Source: a candidate division Kazan bacterium RIFCSPLOWO2_01_FULL_48_13 (GTDB lineage: Bacteria; Patescibacteriota; Kazan-3B-28; UBA10110). Taken from it: a stretch of 36,021 nt of DNA. The position numbers and the translations under genes are program-made. This document shows positions 9,401 to 17,428 of the stretch, one piece after another. Positions within the stretch are counted from its first letter, which is position 1, and each line of letters opens with the position of its first letter. The notes beneath the pieces are model-generated. The model was not told where the DNA came from and made no database searches. It worked only from the letters and a program-made list of their open reading frames with translations. The DNA lies in the NCBI GenBank assembly GCA_001771275.1, contig METE01000002.1, positions 5,924 through 41,944 on the forward strand, written 5' to 3'.

Positions 9401-9811
9401 ATCCATTGGCATCAAGCTGGTAGTTGGCAGATGCCAAATGATGTAACCATCACCGATCTTCCATTAGAAGGGGTGACACTCGAGCGTTGGCCAGAACGGA
9501 TCAATACTGGTGGCCTGACTTACACTCAGTTCACCTGGCCGAAGTGGTACGACGGGCTCCGTTATGTTAATGCTCGCTTCAGTCCATCTATCTCCTCTGG
9601 GAACATCTACATCAAGGATACTACCGGACAGTACCACTCAGTACAGGATATTAGCTGGTACATCGACGGTAGTCTCTACAACGGTTTTGAGTTCCCCACT
9701 GAAACAGGCAACAACAGCCATATCTTTACGGCTGGAGGTTCCTACCAAGTGGTCTTGGAGAGCTGGCTAGGCGATACTTGTCGCCGCGCTATGCAGAACA
9801 TCGGCTGGTAA
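6464..9811 (+). CDS. large surface lipoprotein with PEGA-like repeats
   Basis: The 1115-residue product starts with a lipoprotein signal: a hydrophobic stretch (residues 5-18) then the lipobox LLAC (19-22), followed by a Gly/Ser/Pro-rich linker. About 65-140 looks like a carboxypeptidase-regulatory/Ig-like domain (VVMADVKASHGGLMWSEQ, DGYQSTSQPI). A hydrophobic Ala/Gly-rich region (about 330-440) follows, then a BIG2-like domain (nt 7970-8210, DDPTVASV and GTTTLRALY). Two or three PEGA-like repeats follow (nt about 8570-8790, 8797-9000 and a weaker one at 9020-9240), each with a pattern like DTEPIAGEIYINGDLVGEG. It is likely anchored outside the membrane and involved in attachment or envelope structure (inference). 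GTG at 6464 is preferred over TTG at 6455 because AGGAGG lies 9 nt before it and abuts the TTG. The domains are inferred from patterns only. Confidence 0.75.
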   Translation: MIRVNLILMLVVILLTIGLLACGGGGSSSTLPPANDNSGGTYNPPPDNPNPPNDPTPPPAVEEPPVLTVRVINNVSAPVVMADVKASHGGLMWSEQTNGDGRARMVLDGLDKTDANNVVVEVRKDGYQSTSQPIALSPQDDQTFAEMQIVPVGDELSSTLHLQLWNNATGVVVVSDISGNRVTKVLSPTGFTSVEFTPLVCSEIKMEVRVDGYEAYVERIAYTVISNMSYVLRLEPSDLFHLADPVCPALSCDYLYSSATTWLPTLGENGARLQLNMPSDFQAGVIADGDSMLLCLSYSGNTALIPLEAAGTHAPSSVGEIAFLAKLGAVDFAATIGDGAKELLSSGDPQLAAAIAGTGGSVIASIIMNGGYGPVAAFPGTFTYQQAINKVQEAFWQKAERMILMVAAGAMTGAKYGPPSAIFGARVGLVAAGLTGNSVGFSDAFSTFDQLVRDTIGVDWPADQRFVVIKNPLVSLSVVVAGSLQPWPMGTMWAIVPVEPISLHLYAGDLSQTSVAAGDTQTFYWHLGFGDAISEIVGWRADSLTVWTDDPTVASVTSKSNGYGIQIEAHQVGTTTLRALYQSPPPFNDRPPLPVALHPINVTTGSGSTGWIVCGFNNWDDDRLTVLWSIDSASYDRAVDVYSMSGKETNAVAVSPGPHTVYVKWFDADTGQYYTKQQTNTVMADQTTTYVFDLDEHLSATVYYTLSVDTQPVNGDIYANGWLLGNGYAESDYPAGTSINLSFGEVASYSTPVDQNFTLNGNANKVGIYSPIGPNQCRLIIDTEPIAGEIYINGDLVGEGHYESDYDSGSFIHLHYGDVWNYISPSNEDFTITADTNRLATYTYVSPPIDKRDLTVYCEPGGIGAPITVDWSGGHADGIDSLEVKDLDDGTQVTIAFGPVADYIAPDPIVFDIHSDITKVGTYEYDPEPIPATVIVKTHNIGVDVWLNGENQGSGQHNGSNCHGMWTVTKTFNVGDTVLIHWHQAGSWQMPNDVTITDLPLEGVTLERWPERINTGGLTYTQFTWPKWYDGLRYVNARFSPSISSGNIYIKDTTGQYHSVQDISWYIDGSLYNGFEFPTETGNNSHIFTAGGSYQVVLESWLGDTCRRAMQNIGW

Positions 9812-9871
9812 GCATCTCAGGTAAAGATCAAGCTTGACTTGGGAGCTACTATCCAGCTTCTGGAAAATGAA

Positions 9872-9909
9872 CTCCCGGTTCCGCTCAGCGGAACCGGGAG
9901 ATTTTTATT
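9872..9909 (+). terminator. intrinsic terminator after the lipoprotein gene
   Basis: The 13-bp arms 9872-9884 (CTCCCGGTTCCGC) and 9888-9900 pair perfectly around loop TCA and are followed by ATTTTTATT. This is the strongest terminator by stem length in the window. Confidence 0.92.
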
Positions 9910-9934
9910 TACAGGGGTGGGCGGGTTGGCAGAG

Positions 9935-9943
9935 TGGTAGAAT
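9935..9943 (+). promoter_or_regulatory. extended -10 promoter for a leaderless GTG gene
   Basis: TGGTAGAAT is a TGnTAGAAT extended -10 box. Transcription would begin about 7 nt later, at the GTG start codon (9950). No clear -35 is seen. Confidence 0.55.
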
Positions 9944-9949
9944 GGGGAG

Positions 9950-10372
9950 GTGGACAGATCAAATAAATTTCTGTGGATTTTAGTGCTGCTATTGGTGATG
10001 GCTGGGGTCATAGTAGTAGGGATTAGATTATTAAGCGGAGATGAGGATACCTGGCTTTGCCAGAATAACCAATGGGTTAAACACGGTAACCCCTCTGCCC
10101 CGATGCCGACTACTGCCTGTATCTCTTCGGATAATCAAAACCTGCCGGAAGAGGATAAGGCAGCTGACAGCGGAGCGATCGAATGGTCTGAGGCCTTATC
10201 TTTGATCAACAGCTGTGAAGTGCTGAGGATTTCGCAGTTACCTAATCGCAATGTGGATATGTGGCTGAAGGATGGCCGACAAATATGGGCGGTAGAACCA
10301 AAGTTGGATGATGTGTTGCAGACGGTGCAAGCTGCTTCCCGGTGCGGCAATATTATTGTTTCAACTGAATAA
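9950..10372 (+). CDS. single-pass membrane protein, unknown function
   Basis: This 140-residue protein was not recognised. It has a short basic N-terminus (MDRSNK), one membrane helix (about residues 8-28, FLWILVLLLVMAGVIVVGI) and an exposed C-terminal part with three Cys and a motif-like CQNNQWVKHGNPSAPMPTTAC that could form a disulfide-bonded loop outside the cell. The final 50 residues (MWLKDGRQIWAVEPKLDDVL) look like a small alpha/beta domain. GTG at 9950 is used as the start because the -10 box lies 6 nt upstream. The stop overlaps the murB start by one base (TAATG), so the two are translationally coupled. Confidence 0.65.
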   Translation: MDRSNKFLWILVLLLVMAGVIVVGIRLLSGDEDTWLCQNNQWVKHGNPSAPMPTTACISSDNQNLPEEDKAADSGAIEWSEALSLINSCEVLRISQLPNRNVDMWLKDGRQIWAVEPKLDDVLQTVQAASRCGNIIVSTE

Positions 10373-11286
10373 TGATTAATCTAGCCCAGCGATATAAAAA
10401 ATTATTGGCGGCTTACCCGGGGATCCGGCGGAGGGTTAAACTCTCTCACTACTCAACCTTTAAGATCGGCGGACCAGCTGATCTGTTGGTTGAGGCAAAA
10501 CTGCCCGAGCAGTTGATGGAAGTGATTAAAAGAGCGCAGGAGTTTAAGGTGCCGTACCTGTTAATCGGCGGTGGCAGTAATTTATTATTTGATGATATGG
10601 GCTTTCGGGGGCTGGTGGTGAAATATTCAGCCGATAGAATCGAAGTAGATAAAAAATATAATACTGCTTGGGTGATGGCTGGTTGTTCATTAAATCGGTT
10701 AGTGAAACAGTTGGCGTTTCATAACTTGGGCGGGATCGATTTTCTGGCTAATATCCCGGGCAGCGTGGGGGGAGCGGTAGTTGGCAATGCTGGTTGTTAT
10801 GGCCGATCGATCGGAGAAGCGTTGATGGAAGTGGAGATATTAGAGGCGATGACTGGCCGGGTCTATTCGGTTGGGCCCGACAAATTAAAGTTTACCTACC
10901 GTCACTCGCTGCTGAAAGAAAAACCAAACTGGATCGTCCTGCGGGCAAACTTACAGTTAACGCCGGACGGCAAGGTTCGCATCTTGCGGCGAATTGAAGA
11001 GGAGCGGCAGGAGCGGCTGCGCAAGCACCCGCACGCACCCTGTGCTGGCAGTTTTTTTAAGAACCCTAAGGGTGAGGCGGCCTGGAAGTTAATTGATGCG
11101 GCTGGAATGCGTGGAGTAACCGTGGGTGGAGCCCGGGTATCGAACAAGCATCCCAACCATCTGATTAACTACCGAAGGGCCACGGCTAAAGATATCAAAA
11201 AACTGGCTGATCAAGTGGTGGCGGCAGTCAAAAAACGGTTGGGCACTACCTTGGAACCAGAAATCCGCTATATCAGCCCCAAATAA
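10372..11286 (+). CDS. murB: UDP-N-acetylenolpyruvoylglucosamine reductase MurB
   Basis: The enzyme reduces UDP-GlcNAc-enolpyruvate to UDP-MurNAc with NADPH and FAD in peptidoglycan synthesis. At 304 residues it matches the short type II MurB. Seen: the FAD-binding TFKIGGPADLLVEA and LLIGGGSNLLF, the NIPGSVGGAVVGNAGCYG loop, YRHSLLKE, the GSFFKNP segment holding the catalytic Ser, AGMRGVTVGGARVSNKHPNHLIN, and a C-terminal LEPEIRYI with the conserved Glu. It shares one base with the upstream membrane-protein gene. It indicates that the organism can make muramic acid. Confidence 0.95.
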   Translation: MINLAQRYKKLLAAYPGIRRRVKLSHYSTFKIGGPADLLVEAKLPEQLMEVIKRAQEFKVPYLLIGGGSNLLFDDMGFRGLVVKYSADRIEVDKKYNTAWVMAGCSLNRLVKQLAFHNLGGIDFLANIPGSVGGAVVGNAGCYGRSIGEALMEVEILEAMTGRVYSVGPDKLKFTYRHSLLKEKPNWIVLRANLQLTPDGKVRILRRIEEERQERLRKHPHAPCAGSFFKNPKGEAAWKLIDAAGMRGVTVGGARVSNKHPNHLINYRRATAKDIKKLADQVVAAVKKRLGTTLEPEIRYISPK

Positions 11287-11296
11287 CCCCATCCAA

Positions 11297-11320
11297 CCTC
11301 CCCTTATATAAAGGGAGGGG
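11297..11320. other. imperfect hairpin after murB
   Basis: CCTCCCCTT (11297-11305) can pair with AAGGGAGGGG (11311-11320) with one bulged A and one G-T pair. There is no T run, so it may be an RNA-stabilising or Rho-type end, or a dispersed repeat, and not an intrinsic terminator. Confidence 0.35.
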
Positions 11321-11361
11321 AGGAAGAGCTAATCCCGAATAAATGAGGGGCGGTTTCGGCG

Positions 11362-11390
11362 TTGCAGCATAGGAGATGGACAGGTATAAT
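11362..11390 (+). promoter_or_regulatory. promoter upstream of the anchored-protein/gyrA cluster
   Basis: TTGCAG (11362-11367), a 17-nt spacer and a consensus TATAAT (11385-11390). Transcription would start near 11397, just before AAGGAGG (11401-11407). Confidence 0.75.
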
Positions 11391-11415
11391 ATAGGCAGTA
11401 AAGGAGGAGTAGACT

Positions 11416-12489
11416 ATGGCTCATAGCGACCCATCCGACCGGGGCTCTGCCACCGGCCCGGTCTCCGACTCGGAGAGTTATCCGACTCGGAGAGAAGGGC
11501 CTCAGGCCCGGAGGGATGAAGTTATCTATGAAGAAGTAGAAAAGATCCGCCGAGCAACTCGCCCGCGGGCTTTAACGATCCTGGCTACCACCTTTGTGGG
11601 GGTTCTAATCGTAATGATCGGGGGCTTGGCGTCGTATTATTACTACACCGTTCAAAGCCAAAATGGATCGGGTGTCAAAACCACCGGCGAGCAGTGGGAG
11701 ATGATTGCCGCATCTACTGATCAGTTGACTGATAGTTTTGGCGACCTGATTAAATTTGAAGATATGATCGCCGAAGGCGGCAATAGTTTTGAAAGTAAAT
11801 TAAATAAAACCAACGGCCAGCTGCGCGATGTGTTGTACGAATTGGACGGAGCGGCCGGATATTCGCTTTCCAGCAGTGTGTTTAACAGCCGCTTGACCAG
11901 TTTCTTAGACGATTACATCGCATATTTGCGAGAAATGGGCCGAGTGATTGAAAAAGGCCGAGGTGATTTGATTAAAGAGATCGCCGATATTGATGCGCTC
12001 AAAACTCTGAGCGACAAGATGAACGAATCTTACGACAACTTGTTGGTTGCGGATAAGAGTAAAGTAATAACCGAAACGCTGCCGCGTGAACTGTTTGCGA
12101 TAGCCGGCGAGGTGGAAGATTTCGCGCAGACCTATTTGGATGAGCAGAAGACCAAAGGCGAGGCAGATGATGCCGAAAAAACCTCGGCTAATGATGTAGC
12201 TACCAAATTTATGCAGGCCTATATGGGCAAGGATGTTGCGGGCATGCGGCTTTATCTAACTAAGGCGGCAGAAGCTGAATTCCAACCCGGAGCAATTCAG
12301 GAGGAAACTTCGGAGATCAAAAGCTATAAGATTACTAATACCAGGAAGCTTTCCGATACCAAGATCGAGATAGACGCTCAGATGGCCAAGGAGACCCCCG
12401 ACGGAGTAGCCGTTACAGACAAGCGATTATTTGTTATGCTCAAGCAGTCTGACGGGAAATGGCTAATCGATTCGTACCGGTCAGTTTAG
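11416..12489 (+). CDS. membrane-anchored protein of unknown function
   Basis: The 357-residue product has a charged cytoplasmic N-terminus (about 50 residues, rich in Ser/Arg/Glu), one membrane helix (about 52-75, LTILATTFVGVLIVMIGGLASYYYY) and a large outer part. Residues about 90-250 are helical and charged and may form a coiled bundle. The C-terminal 100 residues (KFMQAYMGKDVAGMRLYLT ... DGKWLIDSY) look like a cystatin/NTF2-like DUF4878-type domain; this is a weak fold impression. The start is set by AAGGAGG 8 nt before the ATG and a good promoter. It lies 73 nt before gyrA. Function is not known. Confidence 0.7.
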   Translation: MAHSDPSDRGSATGPVSDSESYPTRREGPQARRDEVIYEEVEKIRRATRPRALTILATTFVGVLIVMIGGLASYYYYTVQSQNGSGVKTTGEQWEMIAASTDQLTDSFGDLIKFEDMIAEGGNSFESKLNKTNGQLRDVLYELDGAAGYSLSSSVFNSRLTSFLDDYIAYLREMGRVIEKGRGDLIKEIADIDALKTLSDKMNESYDNLLVADKSKVITETLPRELFAIAGEVEDFAQTYLDEQKTKGEADDAEKTSANDVATKFMQAYMGKDVAGMRLYLTKAAEAEFQPGAIQEETSEIKSYKITNTRKLSDTKIEIDAQMAKETPDGVAVTDKRLFVMLKQSDGKWLIDSYRSV

Positions 12490-12496
12490 CGAGCTA

Positions 12497-12544
12497 TATA
12501 ATTAAGAATCAGATTTTTTAAAGTAGTCCGTTAGCGTTAACGGA
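12497..12544 (+). promoter_or_regulatory. gyrA leader: -10 box and inverted repeat
   Basis: A consensus TATAAT lies at 12497-12502, without a clear -35. TCCGTTA (12527-12533) and TAACGGA (12538-12544) form a 7-bp inverted repeat around GCGT, placed where transcription has begun. It could be an operator or a small leader hairpin. Confidence 0.4.
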
Positions 12545-12562
12545 AGAGGTATCGACTTAGGT

Positions 12563-15397
12563 ATGAAGAAGGATCACGAAGAGAAAGATCGGGTAGGCAA
12601 GGTGACTCCCAGGATCTTGGAAGAAGAGATCCAGCAGTCGTATTTAAGCTACGCGATGAGCGTGATCGTAGCGCGGGCGCTGCCCGATGTCCGCGACGGC
12701 CTCAAACCGGTGCATCGTCGAGTGCTGTTTGCGATGAACGAAATGGGCCTGCACCCCACCGCCAAATACCGGAAATCGGCGACCGTGGTCGGTGAGGTCT
12801 TGGGTAAATATCATCCGCATGGCGATATAGCGGCTTATGATACGCTGGTGCGCTTGGCTCAGGATTTCTCGATGCGCTATCCTTTGGTCGATGGGCAAGG
12901 TAACTTTGGCTCGATCGATGGCGACAGCGCCGCCGCCATGCGTTACACCGAGGCCAAGATGACTAAGATGGCCGAGGAGATGTTAGGCGATATCGACCGC
13001 GATACGGTTGATTTTATGGATAACTATGACGGTACCCGCAAGGAGCCAAAAGTGCTGCCGGCCAAAGTACCGCAGTTGCTGTTAAACGGCACGATGGGGA
13101 TCGCGGTGGGGATGGCCACTTCGGTGCCACCACACAACCTGAGTGAGCTGATGAATGCGATCGTTGCGTTAGTGGATGCTCCCGACAGCTCATCGGAGGA
13201 TCTAATGGAATACATCAAGGGTCCGGATTTTCCGACTGGCGGCGGGATCTACAATCCGGGTGAGATCAAGCAGGCTTATCTGACCGGCAAGGGCAGCATT
13301 ATTATGCGGGCGGTGGCGGAGATCGAAGAGACCAATCGGGGTTTTAGAATCTTAGTGACCGAGCTACCGTACCAAGTCAACAAATCAACCTTGGTCGAGA
13401 AGATCGCCGATCTGGTTAAAACCAAAAAACTAATCGGCGTCTCAGATCTTAGGGATGAGTCGGATCGGGACGGAATTAGGATCGTGATCGAACTAAAAAA
13501 AGACGCCTATCCCAAGAAGGTATTAAACCATCTGTTTAAGCAGACGGCAATGCAATCTTCGTTTCATGTTAATAATTTAGCGTTGGTGGATGGCATTCAG
13601 CCGCAGGTATTGGATCTTAAATCGACGCTGCAATACTTTATCGACCATCGCCGGATCGTGATTACCCGCCGCACGGAGTTTGATCTGGCCAAAGCGCAGG
13701 AGCGGGCCCATATTTTAGAAGGGCTGAAGATCGCTTTAGATAATTTAGACGCGGTAATCAAAACTATCAAACAGTCGGCGACCAAAGAAGAGGCGCACGC
13801 TAATTTAATGAAGAAGTTTAAGTTGTCGGAAGCGCAATCGACGGCAATCTTGGAGATGCGGTTGCAAGCGTTGGCCGGTTTGGAGCGCCAAAAGGTCGAA
13901 GATGAGTACAAAGAAAAGAAGACGCTGATCAAAGAGTTAAAAGACATTCTTGCTTCCGATAAGCGGATTATGGAGATTATTAAAAAAGAATCGTTGGAAC
14001 TAAAAGATAAATATGGCGATGAGCGGAGAACTAAGATAGTTCAAAAAACTCTGGGTCAGTTTAGCGAAGAAGATCTGGTACCCAACGAAGAAGTGGTGAT
14101 TACTATTACTCAAGGCGGCTATATTAAGCGACAGCCAGTTACGGCCTATAAAGCGCAGAAGCGCGGGGGCAAGGGCATCATCGGAATGACGACTAAAGAC
14201 GAAGATCAGATCGACCGGATCCAGGTAGCCAAAAATCACGACGACATTCTTTTCTTTACCAACCGCGGACGGGTTTTCCGGCAGCGGGTATACGAAATTC
14301 CGCAGGCTTCCCGCATCGCCAAAGGTTCGGCGATGGTTAATGTGATCCAATTAGGCCCAGAAGAGGTGGTCACCGGTATTCTGACGATGCCCAAATATGA
14401 AGCAGCGGATAATTTTGTGATGATCACCCAGCGGGGCGTAATTAAAAAAACCGAGGCAGCCAAATACGCCAATATTCGCGCCAATGGCTTGATTGCGATT
14501 AAATTAGACGAAGGCGATGAGCTAAAGTGGGTTAGCAAATCCCGGTCCGGTGATTCGGTGGTAATTGTGACCCGCGAGGGTCAGGCTGTTCATTTTGCCG
14601 AAGTGGATGCGAGACCATTAGGCCGCAGCACGCGGGGTGTGCGCGGAATCCGGTTGCGCCCCAAGGATGAGGTGGTCGCTGCCGATGTGGCGGTAAAGGA
14701 CGGTGATTACGGTATGCTGACCATCTCGGAAAAAGGTTTAGGTAAACGCACCAGCTTAACTCAGTATCCTCTGCAACATCGTGGCGGGATTGGGGTAAAG
14801 ACCTTTAATGTTAATGAACGCACTGGCAAAGTAATCGGCGGGCGCTTGGTTGAGCGGACTTTAGCTGCTGATTTAATTATTACTTCCAAAAATGGTCAGG
14901 TAATTCGGATGCCTCTAAAGGGCGTACCGATGTTGGGCCGAATTACTCAAGGAGTTACTCTAATGAGGTTTAAATCCTCGGATAGAGGCGATAAAGTAGT
15001 TTCGTTTACGGTGATGGCCCAAAACGAAGACGAGCTACCCCCCACTGATATCAGAGCAGTAATTAAGAGCGAAGCTCGGGTAACTAAGGTTGAACAGCCG
15101 GAGCCAGAGATTAAAGCTACTATTCGGTTAAGAAAACTTTCTCCAGCCAAAACTCCAGACAGGCCGGCTAAGCTGATGGCGGCCAAGCAGCCAATAGTTA
15201 AGCCAGTCGCCAAGCCAACTGCAAAACCGGCTACAAGCTTTACTAAGCGGAAATTATCGGTTAAATTATCAGCTAAGTTCCAATCGCGAGTATCAGCCAA
15301 GAAAAAGGCATCGGGTGGGTTTATTAAACGGCAGGTGAGCGTTAAATCTAAGGGCAAAACTAATAGCCGTCTTAGCCGCCAGAAAGGTAAAAGATAA
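12563..15397 (+). CDS. gyrA: DNA gyrase subunit A
   Basis: The 944-residue protein is the DNA breakage-reunion subunit of gyrase. The N-terminal winged-helix domain contains [10 protein letters not shown] (residues 84-93) and AAMRYTE with the catalytic Tyr at 128. The C-terminal beta-pinwheel holds the GyrA box QKRGGKG (around residue 535), which separates GyrA from ParC. The usual quinolone-interacting Ser (E. coli S83) is Ile89 here, while the Asp (D93) is kept. After the pinwheel, about 120 residues form a Lys/Pro/Ala-rich basic tail, longer than usual and likely to bind DNA without specificity. The stop overlaps the next ATG by one base (TAATG). The ribosome site is weak (AGAGGT). Confidence 0.97.
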   Translation: MKKDHEEKDRVGKVTPRILEEEIQQSYLSYAMSVIVARALPDVRDGLKPVHRRVLFAMNEMGLHPTAKYRKSATVVGEVLGKYHPHGDIAAYDTLVRLAQDFSMRYPLVDGQGNFGSIDGDSAAAMRYTEAKMTKMAEEMLGDIDRDTVDFMDNYDGTRKEPKVLPAKVPQLLLNGTMGIAVGMATSVPPHNLSELMNAIVALVDAPDSSSEDLMEYIKGPDFPTGGGIYNPGEIKQAYLTGKGSIIMRAVAEIEETNRGFRILVTELPYQVNKSTLVEKIADLVKTKKLIGVSDLRDESDRDGIRIVIELKKDAYPKKVLNHLFKQTAMQSSFHVNNLALVDGIQPQVLDLKSTLQYFIDHRRIVITRRTEFDLAKAQERAHILEGLKIALDNLDAVIKTIKQSATKEEAHANLMKKFKLSEAQSTAILEMRLQALAGLERQKVEDEYKEKKTLIKELKDILASDKRIMEIIKKESLELKDKYGDERRTKIVQKTLGQFSEEDLVPNEEVVITITQGGYIKRQPVTAYKAQKRGGKGIIGMTTKDEDQIDRIQVAKNHDDILFFTNRGRVFRQRVYEIPQASRIAKGSAMVNVIQLGPEEVVTGILTMPKYEAADNFVMITQRGVIKKTEAAKYANIRANGLIAIKLDEGDELKWVSKSRSGDSVVIVTREGQAVHFAEVDARPLGRSTRGVRGIRLRPKDEVVAADVAVKDGDYGMLTISEKGLGKRTSLTQYPLQHRGGIGVKTFNVNERTGKVIGGRLVERTLAADLIITSKNGQVIRMPLKGVPMLGRITQGVTLMRFKSSDRGDKVVSFTVMAQNEDELPPTDIRAVIKSEARVTKVEQPEPEIKATIRLRKLSPAKTPDRPAKLMAAKQPIVKPVAKPTAKPATSFTKRKLSVKLSAKFQSRVSAKKKASGGFIKRQVSVKSKGKTNSRLSRQKGKR

Positions 15398-15813
15398 TGT
15401 CACTATTGCATCTATTCAAGATTAGTTACTATTTTGACCCGGTGGTATCGTACGATTTCCCAGGATTTTGGGTGGTAGTTGTGCTATTGGCGGCCGCGTT
15501 GATGTTTAGCGTCTGGTTTGGTCGAACAATCGCGCACCGTAAAAACCTCTCTGGCCATGTGAGAGAGTTCTGGCAGGGATGGGTTAATCTGGGTGGCACA
15601 CTTTCGATAGTCGGACTGATCTATCTGTTCTTCCGATTCGAGAATTTAATGTATGTTAACTGGCGGTTATGGCCAGCTTTGCTGATACTTTATGTGATTG
15701 GCCGGTCGCTTTATCTAATTTATGTTTATAAGAAGGTGTTACCCAAACGGGCGGCCGAGAAGGAGAGTCGCAAGATGATGTCTTATTATTTCCGTCGTCG
15801 CCAAAGGAAGTAG
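15397..15813 (+). CDS. small three-helix membrane protein, unknown function
   Basis: The 138-residue product was not recognised. It shows three hydrophobic segments (about 22-42, 67-85 and 93-115) and a strongly basic C-terminus ending YYFRRRQRK, suggesting a cytoplasmic tail. It starts on the last base of the gyrA stop, so it is translationally coupled to gyrA; no functional link is known. No terminator separates it from the structured region that follows. Confidence 0.65.
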   Translation: MSLLHLFKISYYFDPVVSYDFPGFWVVVVLLAAALMFSVWFGRTIAHRKNLSGHVREFWQGWVNLGGTLSIVGLIYLFFRFENLMYVNWRLWPALLILYVIGRSLYLIYVYKKVLPKRAAEKESRKMMSYYFRRRQRK

Positions 15814-15819
15814 GACAAG

Positions 15820-15946
15820 GGTTGACCCCGTTAGAAGTCGCTGATGAGATTTGTGAAATGGGGCCTGCTGAGAGTGGAACGACGGTCGCTGAACAGAGTT
15901 TCCAATTTGTTCCCAGGTCTTCTCCGGACTTCTAACGGGGTTGACC
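15820..15946 (+). other. long stem structure upstream of rpsA (candidate structured RNA or leader)
   Basis: A 20-bp stem joins 15820-15839 to 15927-15946 with only two G-U pairs. Its core CCCCGTTAGAAGTC matches the reverse complement of 15927-15940 perfectly. It encloses 87 nt in which TGGAAC (15874-15879) and GTTTCCA (about 15898-15904) can also pair. The right arm contains the TTGACC of the rpsA promoter, and the left arm has a matching TTGACC. It could be a small RNA, an autoregulatory S1 leader or a DNA-level cruciform or mobile repeat. No known RNA family was recognised. Confidence 0.45.
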
Positions 15947-15969
15947 AGCGTAGGATATTCTCCTATAGT
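15941..15969 (+). promoter_or_regulatory. rpsA promoter
   Basis: TTGACC (15941-15946), a 17-nt spacer and TATAGT (15964-15969). Transcription would start near 15976, about 50 nt before the rpsA ATG. The -35 box lies inside the right arm of the long stem. Confidence 0.65.
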
Positions 15970-15989
15970 TGGTAAGTATTTGGGGCCTG

Positions 15990-16004
15990 CCCACCGGAGG
16001 TGGG
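15990..16004 (+). promoter_or_regulatory. hairpin in the rpsA leader
   Basis: CCCACC (15990-15995) and GGTGGG (15999-16004) pair around GGA. It lies in the predicted 5' leader, before the GAAGGA ribosome site (16012-16017), and could affect S1 translation. Confidence 0.4.
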
Positions 16005-16026
16005 AGAAAGTGAAGGATTTAGATTT

Positions 16027-17355
16027 ATGACGAAAGAAGTTAAGGAACAGACCAAAGAGCAGGGGAAGATGGCCAAGCTGCTGGAGAAGACCGAGACCTT
16101 GGGCGTACCCAAGGAGCGGGATTTGATCGAGGGAGAGGTGATGGCGGTTACTGGCAACCGGGTCTGGGTTGATATTCAGAACGGCAAGTTCGTCGGGATC
16201 ATCTCCAGCCGGGAGCTAGCCGAGGCCGGTCTCTCGATGCCCGACTATCAGAAAGGCGATAAGATTACCGCTTCAGTGGTCGAGCCAGAGAACGAAGAGG
16301 GTTTTGTATTATTAAGCGTCCGGGAGGCTCTGCGCAATCGCGGTTGGAGCGCCTTGGATAAGCTGTACGCCGAAGGTGTTACGCTTAAGGCCCGGGTAGT
16401 CGAAGCTAACCGGGGTGGTTTGATTATGGAGTCCGAAGGGATCCGCGGCTTCCTGCCAGTATCGCAATTAACGCCGGAACACTATCCGCGGGTAGGTAAC
16501 GATAAGGATGAGATCTTAAATAAACTATCCAAGTTTGAGAACCAGCTGTTGGATATAAAGATCATCGGGTTGGATCAAGGGCTTAACAAGCTGATCTTCT
16601 CCGAGCGCGCGGCGCATCAGGCTGAGTTTGATCAGGCTACTGCCAAGATCCAAGTGGGCGAAGTGCTGACTGGCAAGGTTAGCGGTGTAGTAGATTTTGG
16701 TATCTTTGTTAGCTTGGGAAGCTTGGAGGGGTTAGTGCACATCTCGGAGATCAGCTGGGATAAGGTTGATGATCCGAGAAAGTTTGCTCATGTGGGCGAT
16801 AAGATCCAGGTACAGGTCATTGGCATTGAAGGAGACAAGATATCACTGTCGATGAAGCGCCTGACCGAGGATAAGTGGCTGCATCTAACCAAGGATTATC
16901 AGGTCGGTCAAACCGTTAAGGGTGAAGTAACCCAAATTATGCCGTTTGGCGTATTTGTCAAAGTTGATGATCGGATTGATGGATTGATTCACATCTCTGA
17001 ACTGTCGTTTGACCATGTGGCTGATCCATCCAACATCGTCAGCGCGGGCCAAACTTTGGAGTTAAAGGTGATTGATATCGAACCGGAGAGCCACCGATTT
17101 GGCCTGAGCCTTAAGGCCATGCAGATGCCGGCCGATAGTGAGGCCACAGCCAAGCCTAAAGCCAAATCCAGAAAAGGATCTGGCGCCGGTGTCAGCACCC
17201 TGGGTATTAGTGACGCGCTGGCCAGAAAGCTGAAATCAGCGGGCATCGAGAGCGTAGTTGATCTTAAAAGTAAATCGGCAGAAGAGATCAAAGCCATTCC
17301 CGGCATCGGCGAGAAATCGGCTGCCAAGATCATAGAAGCTTTAAGTCAACTCTAA
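16027..17355 (+). CDS. rpsA: 30S ribosomal protein S1-like protein with C-terminal HhH domain
   Basis: This 442-residue protein has four S1 RNA-binding repeats: one around VMAVTGNRVWVDIQNGK, a degenerate second one (RVVEANRGGLIMESEGIRGF), and two classical ones (VSGVVDFGIFVSLGSLEGL and ITQIMPFGVFVKVDDRIDG region). S1 helps the small subunit capture mRNA. The last 50 residues (LGISDALARKLKSAGIESV ... IKAIPGIGEKSAAKII) form a helix-hairpin-helix pair of the kind seen in NusA and RpoA C-termini, joined by a Lys/Ala/Ser linker; this is not standard for S1. The ATG at 16027 is used because GAAGGA lies 9 nt upstream; a GTG at 16000 in the same frame overlaps its only SD-like sequence. The four S1 copies match the short S1 of Gram-positive-type bacteria. 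Confidence 0.9.
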   Translation: MTKEVKEQTKEQGKMAKLLEKTETLGVPKERDLIEGEVMAVTGNRVWVDIQNGKFVGIISSRELAEAGLSMPDYQKGDKITASVVEPENEEGFVLLSVREALRNRGWSALDKLYAEGVTLKARVVEANRGGLIMESEGIRGFLPVSQLTPEHYPRVGNDKDEILNKLSKFENQLLDIKIIGLDQGLNKLIFSERAAHQAEFDQATAKIQVGEVLTGKVSGVVDFGIFVSLGSLEGLVHISEISWDKVDDPRKFAHVGDKIQVQVIGIEGDKISLSMKRLTEDKWLHLTKDYQVGQTVKGEVTQIMPFGVFVKVDDRIDGLIHISELSFDHVADPSNIVSAGQTLELKVIDIEPESHRFGLSLKAMQMPADSEATAKPKAKSRKGSGAGVSTLGISDALARKLKSAGIESVVDLKSKSAEEIKAIPGIGEKSAAKIIEALSQL

Positions 17356-17428
17356 AGCATTATTCCACTATTAAATTTAGCCCACCGCAGTTGCGATTTA
17401 GAGTAACTGATGGGCGCAGTTAATCTAT

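Noticed and set aside
13597-13947. Long antisense ORFs under gyrA, infB and other genes
   Set aside because: They are shadow frames of well-supported genes, with Ser/Arg-rich, low-complexity translations.
15840-15860. Hammerhead ribozyme (CTGATGAG ... GAAA)
   Set aside because: The core strings occur, but stem II cannot form between them and there is no matching cleavage junction before the right arm.
15868-15890. T-box riboswitch (AGAGTGGAAC resembles the T-box sequence)
   Set aside because: The TGGNACC core is not complete, there is no terminator/antiterminator pair, and the downstream gene is rpsA, not an aminoacyl-tRNA or amino-acid gene.
16000-16026. Alternative GTG start for rpsA
   Set aside because: The only SD-like sequence overlaps the GTG itself and lies in a hairpin; ATG 16027 has GAAGGA at 9 nt.
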